Positions 16,621-25,427 are shown, counted from the stretch's first letter. The stretch: 50,831 bases of DNA from JAABRT01 sp038259155 (GCA_038259155.1 JBBSPE010000014.1:1-50831), one strand, 5' to 3'. Notes: generated from the letters alone by a model not told the origin. Numbers and translations: made by a program.

Positions 16621-17993
16621 GCGCGCGTCGCATCCTCGTGGTGGACGACGAGCCCGGCATCCGGCAGGCCCTGGGCCAGTTGCTGGAATACGAAGGCTAC
16701 GAGGTGCGCACGGCCAGTCACGGTGAGGAGGGCATTGCGCTGTACGCCAGCTTTGCGCCGCATCTGGTGTTTCTCGATGTAAAGATGGCTGGCATTGACG
16801 GACTCGAAGTGCTCGGCCGTCTGCGCGCGGCCGATCCGCATGCGGTGGTGGTGATGATCAGCGGGCATGCCACGATACAGACGGCGGTGGAAGCCACGCA
16901 ACTCGGTGCGTACGACATCCTGGAGAAGCCGCTCGACACCGATCGTGTGCTGCTGCTGCTGCGCAACGCGCTGACGCAGGCGGACCTGTCGGAGGAAAAC
17001 TCGCGGCTGCGGCAGACCATCGAGTCACGCTTCGAGATTGTGGGACAATCGTATGTCATTCGTGCGCTGCTCGAACGCATCGAGAAGGTCGCCGCGACGC
17101 CGTCCCGCGTACTGATCACCGGTGAGAACGGCACGGGCAAGGAACTGGTGGCGCGCGCGATCCATCGCGAATCCCCGCTGGCGCGCAAACCGTTCGTCGA
17201 GGTGAACTGCGCGGCCATTCCGTCCGAGCTCATCGAGAGCGAGCTGTTCGGTCACATCAAGGGGTCGTTCACTGGCGCCGTGGCCGATCGTGCCGGCAAG
17301 TTCGAGCAGGCGGACGGGGGCACGCTCTTTCTTGACGAGATCGGCGACATGGCCCTCTCGGCGCAGGCCAAGGTGCTGCGCGTGTTGCAGGACGGCGTGG
17401 TCACGCGCATCGGCAGCAACAAGCCGGTGCAGGTGAACGTGCGCGTGATTGCCGCCACCAACAAGGAGCTCGAGCGCGAGATCGCCGATGGTCGCTTTCG
17501 CGAGGACCTGTTCTATCGACTGAACGTCGTCCCCATCATGGTGCCGCCGCTCCGCGACCGCCGCGATGACATCGAACCGCTCGTGGTGCACTTTCTGCAG
17601 CAGTTCGCGCTGCGCGACGGTCTGCCGCGCCGCGGCATCAGCAACGAGTCGCTCAGGCGCTTGGCGGAGCTGGAGTGGGCCGGCAACGTCCGTGAACTGC
17701 GGAACACCGTGGAGCGGCTGGTCATCCTCGCTGCCGGTCCGCAGATTGCCGTCACGGATGTGGAACGGCTCGTGGGTCGGCGCGCTGTGGAGTCATCAGG
17801 GTTGGGCTCCCTGTCGGACTGCCGCACCTTCGACGAGTTCAAGGACGCAGCCGAGCGGGCATTCCTGCTCGCCAAGCTGCGCGCCTTCGACTGGAACGTG
17901 TCGGAGACTGCACGCGCACTGGAGATGCCGCGTTCGAATCTCTACAAGAAGATTGAGCGTTATGCGCTCACCCGCGAGTCCACGCCGGCGTGA
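16617..17993 (+). CDS. NtrX/NtrC-family sigma-54-type response regulator
   Basis: Transcription activator of 458 residues. The receiver domain (1-120) has the acidic pocket VVDDE and phospho-acceptor D54 in FLDVKM. The AAA+ domain (about 140-375) has Walker A GENGTGKE and Walker B GGTLFLDEIGD. A C-terminal Fis-type helix-turn-helix (NVSETARALEMPRSNLYKKI) is close to that of NtrX proteins. The sigma-54 contact loop reads GSFTGA (216-221) instead of the usual GAFTGA. The start overlaps the stop of the upstream unknown gene. The NtrY-like kinase at the left edge is a plausible sensor 14 kb away. Confidence 0.93.
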   Translation: MSARRILVVDDEPGIRQALGQLLEYEGYEVRTASHGEEGIALYASFAPHLVFLDVKMAGIDGLEVLGRLRAADPHAVVVMISGHATIQTAVEATQLGAYDILEKPLDTDRVLLLLRNALTQADLSEENSRLRQTIESRFEIVGQSYVIRALLERIEKVAATPSRVLITGENGTGKELVARAIHRESPLARKPFVEVNCAAIPSELIESELFGHIKGSFTGAVADRAGKFEQADGGTLFLDEIGDMALSAQAKVLRVLQDGVVTRIGSNKPVQVNVRVIAATNKELEREIADGRFREDLFYRLNVVPIMVPPLRDRRDDIEPLVVHFLQQFALRDGLPRRGISNESLRRLAELEWAGNVRELRNTVERLVILAAGPQIAVTDVERLVGRRAVESSGLGSLSDCRTFDEFKDAAERAFLLAKLRAFDWNVSETARALEMPRSNLYKKIERYALTRESTPA

Positions 17994-18048
17994 CGTGTCT
18001 GACGTCCTGCTCGCGGTGCGGTGCCGCTTCGCCCTCAGCTGACCTGCC

Positions 18049-18690
18049 ATGACCTCGCGCGACTGGGAAAAGGAACTCGCCAAGATCGACCGTCAACTGG
18101 CGTCGATGCCCGATGAGGAGCCGGCGACGCCGGCCCCACCGTCCGGCACCGGCATGCCGCGAGGCGTCACGGCGTCCGCCGCGCGACCGGCGCCGGCGGC
18201 GGGTCTCGGCGCCGGTGGCGTGGTGTCGTCCGGCAAGGCGCGTGCGTGGGCGTTCACGAAGCTGGGTGTGGCGGTGGTGGCCTCGGTGGGTATCTGGTTC
18301 TGGCCGTGGCCCGCGCGGTGCGGGCTACCGCTGGCCGGGCTCATGGCGGCTGGGGCGGGCGTGGGGCTGCTCGGCCTGTGGAGTGCGGCGGGCACGTGGC
18401 GCCATCGAATGGGCCGGGCGCATGTGCTGTCGCTGCTCGCCATCGTGTCCGGCGCGGTGTTGGTGGGTCGCGAGGTGCTGCCGCGTGTTGGTTACGCGTA
18501 TGAAACGTTCGACCGGCCGGCGCGGTGGACGTGTCAGGCCACGCCGCCGAGTGCGTCCCCGACCGATGGTTCGGTCGCGCCGCCAGGCGGTGCGCTTGGT
18601 ACGCGGGCACCGGGCGCCACCTCCTCACGCGAGGCGACCCCACGCGCGCCGCGATCCCTTCGATCTCCTTTCACGACTCCGAGCGCATGA
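18049..18690 (+). CDS. Small membrane protein of unknown function
   Basis: A 213-residue protein without recognisable family. The first 60 residues are cytoplasmic-looking: charged at the start (DWEKELAKIDRQLASMP), then Pro/Ala/Gly-rich. Three hydrophobic helices follow at about 67-87, 93-113 and 126-145. The last 60 residues are Pro/Ser/Thr-rich and probably disordered. Its TGA overlaps the ATG of the aldehyde dehydrogenase (ATGA), so the two are probably translated together. The low-complexity tail also looks like an out-of-frame reading of GC-rich DNA, so the C-terminus is the least certain part. Confidence 0.65.
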   Translation: MTSRDWEKELAKIDRQLASMPDEEPATPAPPSGTGMPRGVTASAARPAPAAGLGAGGVVSSGKARAWAFTKLGVAVVASVGIWFWPWPARCGLPLAGLMAAGAGVGLLGLWSAAGTWRHRMGRAHVLSLLAIVSGAVLVGREVLPRVGYAYETFDRPARWTCQATPPSASPTDGSVAPPGGALGTRAPGATSSREATPRAPRSLRSPFTTPSA

Positions 18691-20171
18691 CTGATTTTCA
18701 GAACTTCATTGGTGGCACGTGGGCACCGCCTACGACCGGCGAGTACTTCGAGAATCGCAACCCGGCCGATTCGCGCGACCTGATCGGGCGATTCCCCGCC
18801 TCGGGTGCGGAGGACGTGGAGCGGGCTGTCGCCAGTGCGCTCCGCGGGTTTGCCGAGTGGAAGGCAACGCCGGCGCCGGCGCGCGGCGACGTACTGCGCC
18901 GCGTGGGCGACCTGATGACCACGCGCAAGGAAGCGCTGGCCGACCTGATGACCCGGGAAATGGGCAAGCCGCTCGCCGAAACGCGCGGTGACGTGCAGGA
19001 GGGCATCGACACGGCGTATTACGCCGCCACCGAAGGCCGTCGTCTGTTCGGCCACACGGTGCCCAGCGAGCTGCGCAACAAGTGGGCCATGAGCTTCCGG
19101 CGGCCCATTGGCGTGGCCGGACTGGTGACACCGTTCAATTTCCCGCTGGCCATCCCCACCTGGAAAATGTTTCCGGCGCTGGTGTGCGGAAACTCCATCG
19201 TGTTCAAGCCGGCCGAAGATGTGCCGCACACGGCGCATGCGTTCGTGGAGATTCTGCTGGAGGCCGGGTTGCCGCCCGAAGTCATCCAGCTCGTGCACGG
19301 CATGGGCGAGGTGGTGGGCAAGGCCATCGTGGAGCATCCGCATGTGCCGCTTGTCTCGTTCACCGGCAGTACGGAGACCGGTCGTCTGGTGGGCGAAACC
19401 TGCGGGCGCATGCACAAGCGCCTCTCGCTCGAGATGGGCGGCAAGAACGCCCAGATCGTGCTCGATGACGCCGACCTGGAACTGGCGGTTGAGGGGGTGC
19501 TGTGGGGCGCGTTTGGCACCACGGGGCAACGTTGCACGGCCACCAGTCGTCTCATATTGCAGGATGGCATTCACGACCGGTTCGTGACCCGCCTTGTGGA
19601 GCGCACGCGCGCGCTGCGTCTGGGCGATGGACGCGTTGCCGGTACGGACGTCGGTCCGCTCGTGCATGAGGACGCGCGTGGCAAGGTGGAGCGGTACGTG
19701 CAGATCGGGAAGGACGAGGGCGCCACGCTTGTGTGCGGTGGATCACGTCCGACAGACGAGCGGCTGGCCCATGGCTACTTTTTCGAGCCGACAATTTTCA
19801 CGGGCGTCAAGGCGGGTTCGCGCTTGGAGCAGGAGGAAATTTTCGGTCCGGTGCTGTCGGTGATCCGTGTGGCCGATGTTGCCGAAGCCTTCACCGTGAA
19901 CAATGACGTTGCATACGGCCTGTCCTCGTCCATTTACACGCGTGATGTGACGGTGGCGTTCCGCGCGATGCAGGATCTGGACAACGGGATCACGTACGTG
20001 AACGCGCCCACGATTGGTGCCGAGGCGCACCTGCCGTTTGGCGGAGTGAAGCAGACGGGTAACGGGCACCGCGAGGGAGGGTGGGAAGTGTACGACTTCT
20101 ATTCGGAAACCAAGGTGGGATACGTGGACTACTCCGGCGCGCTGCAGCGTGCGCAGATGGACAACTATTGA
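18687..20171 (+). CDS. NAD(P)-dependent aldehyde dehydrogenase
   Basis: Soluble dehydrogenase of 494 residues. It has catalytic C283 in TTGQRCTATSR and base E249 in LEMGGKNAQIV, plus the cofactor segment TPFNFPLAIPTWK and the C-terminal LPFGGVKQTGNG. TGQRCTATSR resembles the alpha-ketoglutarate-semialdehyde/YcbD-like group more than the succinate-semialdehyde enzyme at 4484, so a different aldehyde is likely. An earlier in-frame start (18525) is rejected because ATG 18687 overlaps the preceding stop as ATGA and the protein starts with the usual DFQNFIGGTW. A long hairpin follows the stop. Confidence 0.92.
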   Translation: MTDFQNFIGGTWAPPTTGEYFENRNPADSRDLIGRFPASGAEDVERAVASALRGFAEWKATPAPARGDVLRRVGDLMTTRKEALADLMTREMGKPLAETRGDVQEGIDTAYYAATEGRRLFGHTVPSELRNKWAMSFRRPIGVAGLVTPFNFPLAIPTWKMFPALVCGNSIVFKPAEDVPHTAHAFVEILLEAGLPPEVIQLVHGMGEVVGKAIVEHPHVPLVSFTGSTETGRLVGETCGRMHKRLSLEMGGKNAQIVLDDADLELAVEGVLWGAFGTTGQRCTATSRLILQDGIHDRFVTRLVERTRALRLGDGRVAGTDVGPLVHEDARGKVERYVQIGKDEGATLVCGGSRPTDERLAHGYFFEPTIFTGVKAGSRLEQEEIFGPVLSVIRVADVAEAFTVNNDVAYGLSSSIYTRDVTVAFRAMQDLDNGITYVNAPTIGAEAHLPFGGVKQTGNGHREGGWEVYDFYSETKVGYVDYSGALQRAQMDNY

Positions 20172-20172
20172 A

Positions 20173-20218
20173 GGCGTACGCGGGCCCGGCAGAGCAGGGG
20201 CCTGCCGCTTGCGTAGCC
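20173..20218 (+). terminator. Long imperfect hairpin after the aldehyde dehydrogenase gene
   Basis: Starting 2 bases after the stop, CGGCAG (20187-20192) pairs with CTGCCG (20202-20207). Outside this, TACGC (20077+100, i.e. 20177-20181) pairs with GCGTA (20211-20215), and GGC with GCC at the base. It is a strong GC stem with an internal bulge but no T-run, which separates this gene from the lepB run. Confidence 0.5.
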
Positions 20219-20275
20219 CCGAGTGTCAGGCTTGATTGACAATAGCAGTTCCCTCCCCGAGTGGCGGTCGTCGCG

Positions 20276-21163
20276 ATGGATCGTACGAGCACAATGCAGA
20301 GCGAGTTGGTGAGCGACGGCGCGTCGGCGGATGCGGTGGTGTCGAGCGCAGCGCCGTCCAGCGCGGGCAACGCCTCGTTTGCGCCGCCGCCGGGTGCGCT
20401 GGCGTCCGATGATGTGTTGCGCTCCGCCGCGCTGCGCGCCGCCAATCGCCGCGTCTCCCGAGTCAACTTCGGTTGGTTCTTCGACTGGATTCGCGTGTTC
20501 CCCGCGGCCGTCGCGCTGTTTTTCGTGCTGCGCGCCGTGCTGGTGGAGGCCTACAAGATCCCGTCCGGCAGCATGGAGAGCACGCTGCTGGTTGGCGACT
20601 TCCTGCTGGTGAACAAGCTGGTGTACGGCGCCACGATTCCGCTCACCAGCCTGCGCCTGCCTGAAGTGCGCGAACCGCGGCGCGGTGATGTCGTGGTGTT
20701 TGAGTGGCCGGTTGATCGCACCAAGAACTTCGTGAAGCGTCTGGTGGCGCTGCCCGGCGATACGGTGGCCATGGAGCAGGGCGTGCTGTTGCTCAACGGT
20801 CTGGAGCAGGACGAGCGCTACGTGGTGCATACCGATCCGGGTGTTGATCCGGTGGCCGAGGACTTTCGCTGGCAGCGTGGCCACCTGGTGCGCACGGCGA
20901 CGGCTGCCGCCGTGCCATCCCGGCGGAGTTACCGCCCCTCGCGCAACAACTGGGGCCCGCTCGTTGTCCCCGAAGGACATTTTTTCGTGCTCGGCGACAA
21001 TCGCGACAACTCACTCGACAGTCGTTATTGGGGGTTCGTGCCGGACTCGCTCATGCGGGGCACCCCGATGTTTGTGTACTACAGCTACGTGCCGGACTCC
21101 AACGTCTCGGCTCCCTGGATCACCAATATCCGATGGAGGCGGCTTGGAGAGCGCATCCGCTGA
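20276..21163 (+). CDS. lepB: Signal peptidase I
   Basis: Membrane serine protease that removes signal peptides from exported proteins. Numbered from ATG 20276, the nucleophile S99 lies in IPSGSMEST and the general base K154 in FVKRLVALPGD, and box E reads GDNRDNSLDSRYWG. One membrane helix (FPAAVALFFVLRAVLVEAY) precedes the catalytic serine, as expected. The 60-residue N-terminal extension before it is Ala/Ser-rich and cytoplasmic-looking. GTG 20261 is an in-frame alternative adding five residues. It begins the long run of plus-strand genes that ends at 33481, and its 3' end overlaps the sigma factor start. Confidence 0.94.
   Translation: MDRTSTMQSELVSDGASADAVVSSAAPSSAGNASFAPPPGALASDDVLRSAALRAANRRVSRVNFGWFFDWIRVFPAAVALFFVLRAVLVEAYKIPSGSMESTLLVGDFLLVNKLVYGATIPLTSLRLPEVREPRRGDVVVFEWPVDRTKNFVKRLVALPGDTVAMEQGVLLLNGLEQDERYVVHTDPGVDPVAEDFRWQRGHLVRTATAAAVPSRRSYRPSRNNWGPLVVPEGHFFVLGDNRDNSLDSRYWGFVPDSLMRGTPMFVYYSYVPDSNVSAPWITNIRWRRLGERIR
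21135..21139 (+). promoter_or_regulatory. Ribosome-binding site deciding the sigma factor TTG start
   Basis: A perfect GGAGG lies inside the lepB coding end, 4 bases before TTG 21144. It is the best ribosome site near the N-terminus of the sigma factor frame, which has no usable ATG between here and the conserved region 1.2. Confidence 0.55.
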
Positions 21164-22142
21164 AGTCCCGCAGCCGCCGCGCAACACCGCCCCGGCGCTC
21201 GTGCCTTCTCGCGACTCGTCTACACTCGTCAAGCGTCCGCGGGCCGACGCGGCGTCCCCACGGTCCCGCGCCGGTGCCACTTCCAATGGCGCCGTGCCGC
21301 GCAAACGCGCCTCCTTCGAGGATGGATCCCTCGATCAATACCTGCGCGACATCAGCAAGTATCCGCTCATTTCGCGTGAAGACGAAGCCGATCTCGCTCG
21401 CCGAATCCGCGTCGGCGAATCCGACGCGCTCGACAAGCTCGTGCGGTCCAACCTGCGCTTCGTCGTTTCCGTGGCCAAGAAGTACCAGAATCAGGGCGTG
21501 TCGCTCTCCGATCTCATCAACGAAGGCAACCTCGGCCTCATTCGCGCCGGCCACAAGTTCGACGAGACCAAGGGAATCAAGTTCATCTCCTACGCCGTCT
21601 GGTGGATCCGGCAGGCCATCCTGCAGGCGCTCGCCGAGCAGTCGCGCATTGTCCGGGTGCCCCTCAACCGCGCGGGCACGCTGCACCGCATCGGCAAGCG
21701 CGCCAGCGCCTTGCTGCAGGAGCTCGGCCGCGAGGCCACGCACGCCGAAATCGCCGAAGGGATGGACATCTCCGAGGAGGAGGTGGCCAAGACCATGTCC
21801 ATCTCCCAGGTGCACCTGTCACTGGACGCCCCGCTCACGCCCGGCGAGGACAATCGGCTGCTCGACTATCTGGCTGACACCGTCAGCCCCACGCCCGACG
21901 AGCAGACCATTGAGAAAGCGCTCACACAGGCCATCGAAGACTCGCTCGGATCGCTCAAAGAGCGCGAGGCGAAGATTCTCCGGCTATACTTCGGTCTGGA
22001 CGTGCACGAGCCCATGACCCTCGAGGAAATCGGCTCGCTGCTCGGCATCACGCGCGAGCGGGTGCGGCAGATCAAGGAGAAGGCGCTCTCGCGCCTGCGC
22101 CACGTCAGCCGCGCACGAGCGCTCGAGAGTTTCCTCGGCTGA
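21144..22142 (+). CDS. RpoD/SigA-type RNA polymerase sigma factor
   Basis: Sigma-70 factor of about 332 residues. Region 1.2 begins at SLDQYLRDISKYPL. Regions 2.1-2.4 contain NLRFVVSVAKKYQNQG, DLINEGNLGLIRA, KGIKFISYAVWWIRQAI and the RIVRVP end. Region 3 follows, and region 4.2 (TLEEIGSLLGITRERVRQIKEKAL) is near the C-terminus. This is the primary or near-primary group. Region 1.1 is missing; in its place is a basic, disordered stretch of about 60 residues. The frame stays open far into lepB, but GGAGG before TTG 21144 makes that the best start; GTG 21201 is an alternative. It overlaps lepB by 20 bases, so translation may be coupled. Confidence 0.9.
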   Translation: MESASAEVPQPPRNTAPALVPSRDSSTLVKRPRADAASPRSRAGATSNGAVPRKRASFEDGSLDQYLRDISKYPLISREDEADLARRIRVGESDALDKLVRSNLRFVVSVAKKYQNQGVSLSDLINEGNLGLIRAGHKFDETKGIKFISYAVWWIRQAILQALAEQSRIVRVPLNRAGTLHRIGKRASALLQELGREATHAEIAEGMDISEEEVAKTMSISQVHLSLDAPLTPGEDNRLLDYLADTVSPTPDEQTIEKALTQAIEDSLGSLKEREAKILRLYFGLDVHEPMTLEEIGSLLGITRERVRQIKEKALSRLRHVSRARALESFLG

Positions 22143-22158
22143 TCCTCCGTTCCCAAGT

Positions 22159-22659
22159 ATGGCTTCGACATATTCGTTCGACATCACCACCGGCGTCGAC
22201 CTCCAGGAGGTCGACAACGCCATCAATCAGGCCCAGAAGGAAGTCGCGCAGCGCTACGACTTCAAGGGCTCAAAGGCTGCTGTCGAGTTCAAACGCAGCG
22301 AGTCGCTGCTCGAACTCATCGCTGACAGCGATTTCCAGATGCACCAGCTCTTTGACGTGGTGCAGACCAAGCTGATCAAGCGCGGCATCCCGGTGAAGAA
22401 TCTCGACATCGGCGACATCAAGCAGGCCGGTGGCGACACCGTCAAGCGCGAGATCAAGCTCAAGACCGAGCTCGATGGCGAGCAGGCCAAAAAGGTCACG
22501 GCGGCCATCAAGGGGGCCAAGCTCAAGAAGGTGCAGGTGTCCATTCAGGGCGAACAGGTACGCGTGACGTCGCCCTCCAAGGACGATCTGCAGGAAGCCA
22601 TCCAGTTCCTGCGCGGCGAAGAGTTCGACGTCGAGCTGTTGTTCGGCAACTTCCGCTAG
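22159..22659 (+). CDS. yajQ: YajQ-family cyclic-di-GMP-binding protein
   Basis: Soluble 166-residue protein of the YajQ family, which in Xanthomonas and Pseudomonas binds cyclic di-GMP and acts with a transcription factor. The whole family pattern is present: an N-terminal YSFDI...DLQEVDNAINQA, QRYDFKGSKA in the middle, and the C-terminal RVTSPSKDDLQEAI...FGNFR. Length is normal. It sits 16 bases after the sigma factor gene and 8 bases before rimO. Nucleotide binding here is by family resemblance; the diguanylate cyclase at 5897 could supply the ligand in the same cell. Confidence 0.93.
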   Translation: MASTYSFDITTGVDLQEVDNAINQAQKEVAQRYDFKGSKAAVEFKRSESLLELIADSDFQMHQLFDVVQTKLIKRGIPVKNLDIGDIKQAGGDTVKREIKLKTELDGEQAKKVTAAIKGAKLKKVQVSIQGEQVRVTSPSKDDLQEAIQFLRGEEFDVELLFGNFR

Positions 22660-22667
22660 GCCGCCGC

Positions 22668-24080
22668 GTGCGCTTCTCCGTACTCACGCTCGGCTGTGAC
22701 AAGAACACCGTCGACTCCGAGCGCTACCGCGCCGATCTCGTGGCGCACGGCGGTGACGCCGTGGACGATGCCACTCAGGCAGATGTCATCATCGTCAACA
22801 CCTGCGGCTTCATTGACGCGGCCAAAAAGGAGTCGCTCGATACGATTCTCGAGGCCGCACGGCTGAAAGACGACGGCACTGTGCAGGCGGTGTTTGCCGT
22901 GGGTTGCATGGTGGAGCGCCACAAGGACGAACTGCGCGAGGCGCTGCCCGAAGTGGATGTGTTCCTCGGCACCAGCGAGGCCGATCAGCTCGTGCCCGAG
23001 CTCGTGGCGCGCGGACTGCTTGGCGGGTCGCTCGTGGAGCATCCGGGCGTGCGACTGTTCGCCGGTGACCAGCCCGCCGTGCGCTACCTCAAGGTGAGCG
23101 AAGGTTGCGACCACGGGTGTGCGTTCTGCGCCATTCCGCTCATGCGCGGCAAGCATCGTTCATTTTCGCTCGATGATGTCGTGCGCGAAGCGCAGCTGCT
23201 CGAAATGCAGGGCGCGCGCGAGCTCAATCTCGTGGCGCAGGACCTCGCGCATTTCGGGCGTGACCGTCGCGACGGCAACGGGTTGCCGGAGTTGATCGAG
23301 GCGTTGCTCGCCGAGACCACGGTGCCGTGGCTGCGCATGCTCTATCTGTACAGCGCCGGCATCACGCCGCGTCTGCTCGACGTCATCGCAGCCAATCCGC
23401 GCGTTGTGCGCTACCTCGACATGCCCATGCAGCACGGGCACGACGCCACCCTCGCGCGCATGCGTCGCCCGGAGCGCGCACGCATCATTCGCGAGAAGGT
23501 GGCGATGTATCGGAGCGTGGTGCCGGACCTCGCGATCCGCACCACGGTGATTGTCGGCTTTCCCGGCGAGACGGACGAGGAGTTCCAGGCGCTGTTCGAC
23601 CTGCTCGAGGAAATTCGTTTTGACCGCGTGGGCGTGTTCACCTATTCGCCGCAGGAGGGCACACGCGCCGCCGATCTCGACGACGATGTGCCGGACTCCA
23701 TCAAGCTGGAGCGACAGGAACGCCTCTACGAATTGCAGCGCGCGATCACGGCCGAGCAGTATGAACGGTTTCTCGGGCGCGACACGGCCGTGCTCGTGCA
23801 GCGCGTTGACGTGGACGGCTACGTGGAAGCGCGTGCCCCGTGGCAGGCGGATGATGTGGACGGTGTCGTGCACGTGGATGTGCCTGCGGATATTGCCGCG
23901 ACGCTCGGCGTGGGCAGCTTTCTCGACGTGCACATTGATGACATTGTGGACGACTACGACTTCAGCGCCACCTTTCGCGGTGTGGCGTCGCACGCGCCGC
24001 GCCCGGATGCACTGGCGCGCTCCGGTCGGGTGCTGCCCGTGACCTTCATGCCTACCACCGTCGGGAGTTTTGGCCGATGA
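22668..24080 (+). CDS. rimO: Ribosomal protein S12 methylthiotransferase RimO
   Basis: Radical-SAM enzyme that adds a methylthio group to an aspartate of ribosomal protein S12. It begins at GTG 22668. The N-terminal MTTase domain has the three auxiliary-cluster cysteines in TLGCDKN, NTCGFI and VGCMVE. The radical-SAM cluster motif CDHGCAFC is at C147, C151 and C154. A TRAM domain ends the protein. The GCDKNTVDSE start is that of RimO rather than of the tRNA enzyme MiaB. Its stop overlaps the hemL start by ATGA. Confidence 0.95.
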   Translation: MRFSVLTLGCDKNTVDSERYRADLVAHGGDAVDDATQADVIIVNTCGFIDAAKKESLDTILEAARLKDDGTVQAVFAVGCMVERHKDELREALPEVDVFLGTSEADQLVPELVARGLLGGSLVEHPGVRLFAGDQPAVRYLKVSEGCDHGCAFCAIPLMRGKHRSFSLDDVVREAQLLEMQGARELNLVAQDLAHFGRDRRDGNGLPELIEALLAETTVPWLRMLYLYSAGITPRLLDVIAANPRVVRYLDMPMQHGHDATLARMRRPERARIIREKVAMYRSVVPDLAIRTTVIVGFPGETDEEFQALFDLLEEIRFDRVGVFTYSPQEGTRAADLDDDVPDSIKLERQERLYELQRAITAEQYERFLGRDTAVLVQRVDVDGYVEARAPWQADDVDGVVHVDVPADIAATLGVGSFLDVHIDDIVDDYDFSATFRGVASHAPRPDALARSGRVLPVTFMPTTVGSFGR

Positions 24081-25423
24081 CCGCTGTACCAACACGCACG
24101 TCTGCCGAGTCGCTCGGCGATTCGCTGGTCACCACGAAGTCGCACTCGCTGCTGGAACGCTCGCGTGTGCGGTTTCCCGGCGGTGTGAACTCGCCGGTAC
24201 GCGCCTTCGGTGGCGTGGGCGGCGAGCCCTTCTTCGTGGCGCGCGGGTCCGGGGCGCGCATCTGGGACGTGGACGGCAACGAGTATCTCGATTACGTGCT
24301 CTCGTGGGGGCCGCTCGTACTCGGCCACGCGCCGCCGGCGGTGATGGAGGCGCTCGCGCGCGTCATGGCCAACGGCACGAGCTTCGGCATTCCCACCGGC
24401 CTCGAACTCGAGTTGGCCGACAAGATCGCCGAGCGCATGCCGCATCTCGAGATGATGCGTTTTGTGTCCAGCGGGACAGAAGCCGCGATGAGTGTTGCGC
24501 GGCTGGCCCGCGCTGTCACCAAGCGCGATCACCTGCTCAAGTTCGAAGGGTGCTACCACGGTCACGCGGACAGCTTTCTGGTGAAGGCCGGCTCGGGCGT
24601 GGCCACGCTCGGGCTGCCGAACTCCCCGGGCGTCCCCGACGTGCTGGCGGAGCTCACCCTTACCTGCCCGTACAATGACCTCGAGGCGGTGGAGCGCATT
24701 GCGCGCAGCGTGCCACTCGCGGCCATCCTGCTGGAGCCCATCGTGGGGAATGGCGGCTACATCGAGCCGGTGCCGGGCTTCATTGAGGGACTGCGCCGCA
24801 TCGCTGACGAAACCGGTGCGCTGCTCGTCTTTGATGAAGTCATGACCGGATTCCGCATTGCCTATGGTGGAGCGCGTGAGCGCTTTGGTGTCACCCCGGA
24901 CCTTACCGCGCTCGGCAAGGTGATCGGGGGCGGATTGCCCGTGGCGGCCTACGGCGGCTCGCGGGAGCTCATGGAGCGGATCGCGCCCACCGGACCTGTC
25001 TACCAAGCCGGTACGCTGTCCGGCAATCCACTGGCCATGGCCGGTGGTCTGGCCACGCTCGCGGGCCTCACGCGCGAGGTGCACGATGGCATCACGGCGC
25101 GCACCGGCCGTCTGGTACAGGGCATGCGGGAAATGGCCGCGCGTCATGGCGTGCCGTTCAATGGCTCGCACAGCGGCTCCATGTGGGGCTTCTTCTTCCG
25201 CGAGCAGACCGTGACCACGTTCGAGGAGGCCAAGACCTCCGACACGGCGCTCTTCAAGCGGTTTTTCCACGCGGCCCGGGCTCGGGGCGTATATCTGGCG
25301 CCTTCACCATACGAGGCGGGCTTCATGTCCGCCGCCCACGGCGACGCCGAGATCGACCTCACGCTGGAGCGTCTCGATGACGCGCTCGGCGCAGCACTGG
25401 CGTCGTCCGGCGCGAGCGACTGA
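24077..25423 (+). CDS. hemL: Glutamate-1-semialdehyde 2,1-aminomutase
   Basis: PLP enzyme making 5-aminolevulinate from glutamate-1-semialdehyde in the C5 route to haem. It has RFPGGVNSPVRAF at the start, SSGTEAAMSVARLAR, KFEGCYHGHAD, FDEVMTGFR and the PLP lysine K281 in ALGKVIGGGLP, all hallmarks of HemL. Length (448) is slightly above average owing to a short N-terminal extension. It starts on the rimO stop (ATGA), and the next gene starts 4 bases after its stop. No other haem genes are in the window. Confidence 0.95.
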   Translation: MTAVPTRTSAESLGDSLVTTKSHSLLERSRVRFPGGVNSPVRAFGGVGGEPFFVARGSGARIWDVDGNEYLDYVLSWGPLVLGHAPPAVMEALARVMANGTSFGIPTGLELELADKIAERMPHLEMMRFVSSGTEAAMSVARLARAVTKRDHLLKFEGCYHGHADSFLVKAGSGVATLGLPNSPGVPDVLAELTLTCPYNDLEAVERIARSVPLAAILLEPIVGNGGYIEPVPGFIEGLRRIADETGALLVFDEVMTGFRIAYGGARERFGVTPDLTALGKVIGGGLPVAAYGGSRELMERIAPTGPVYQAGTLSGNPLAMAGGLATLAGLTREVHDGITARTGRLVQGMREMAARHGVPFNGSHSGSMWGFFFREQTVTTFEEAKTSDTALFKRFFHAARARGVYLAPSPYEAGFMSAAHGDAEIDLTLERLDDALGAALASSGASD

Positions 25424-25427
25424 TTCC

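Noticed and set aside
20236..20241. TTGACA box before lepB as a promoter
   Set aside because: No -10-like box lies 16-18 bases downstream.
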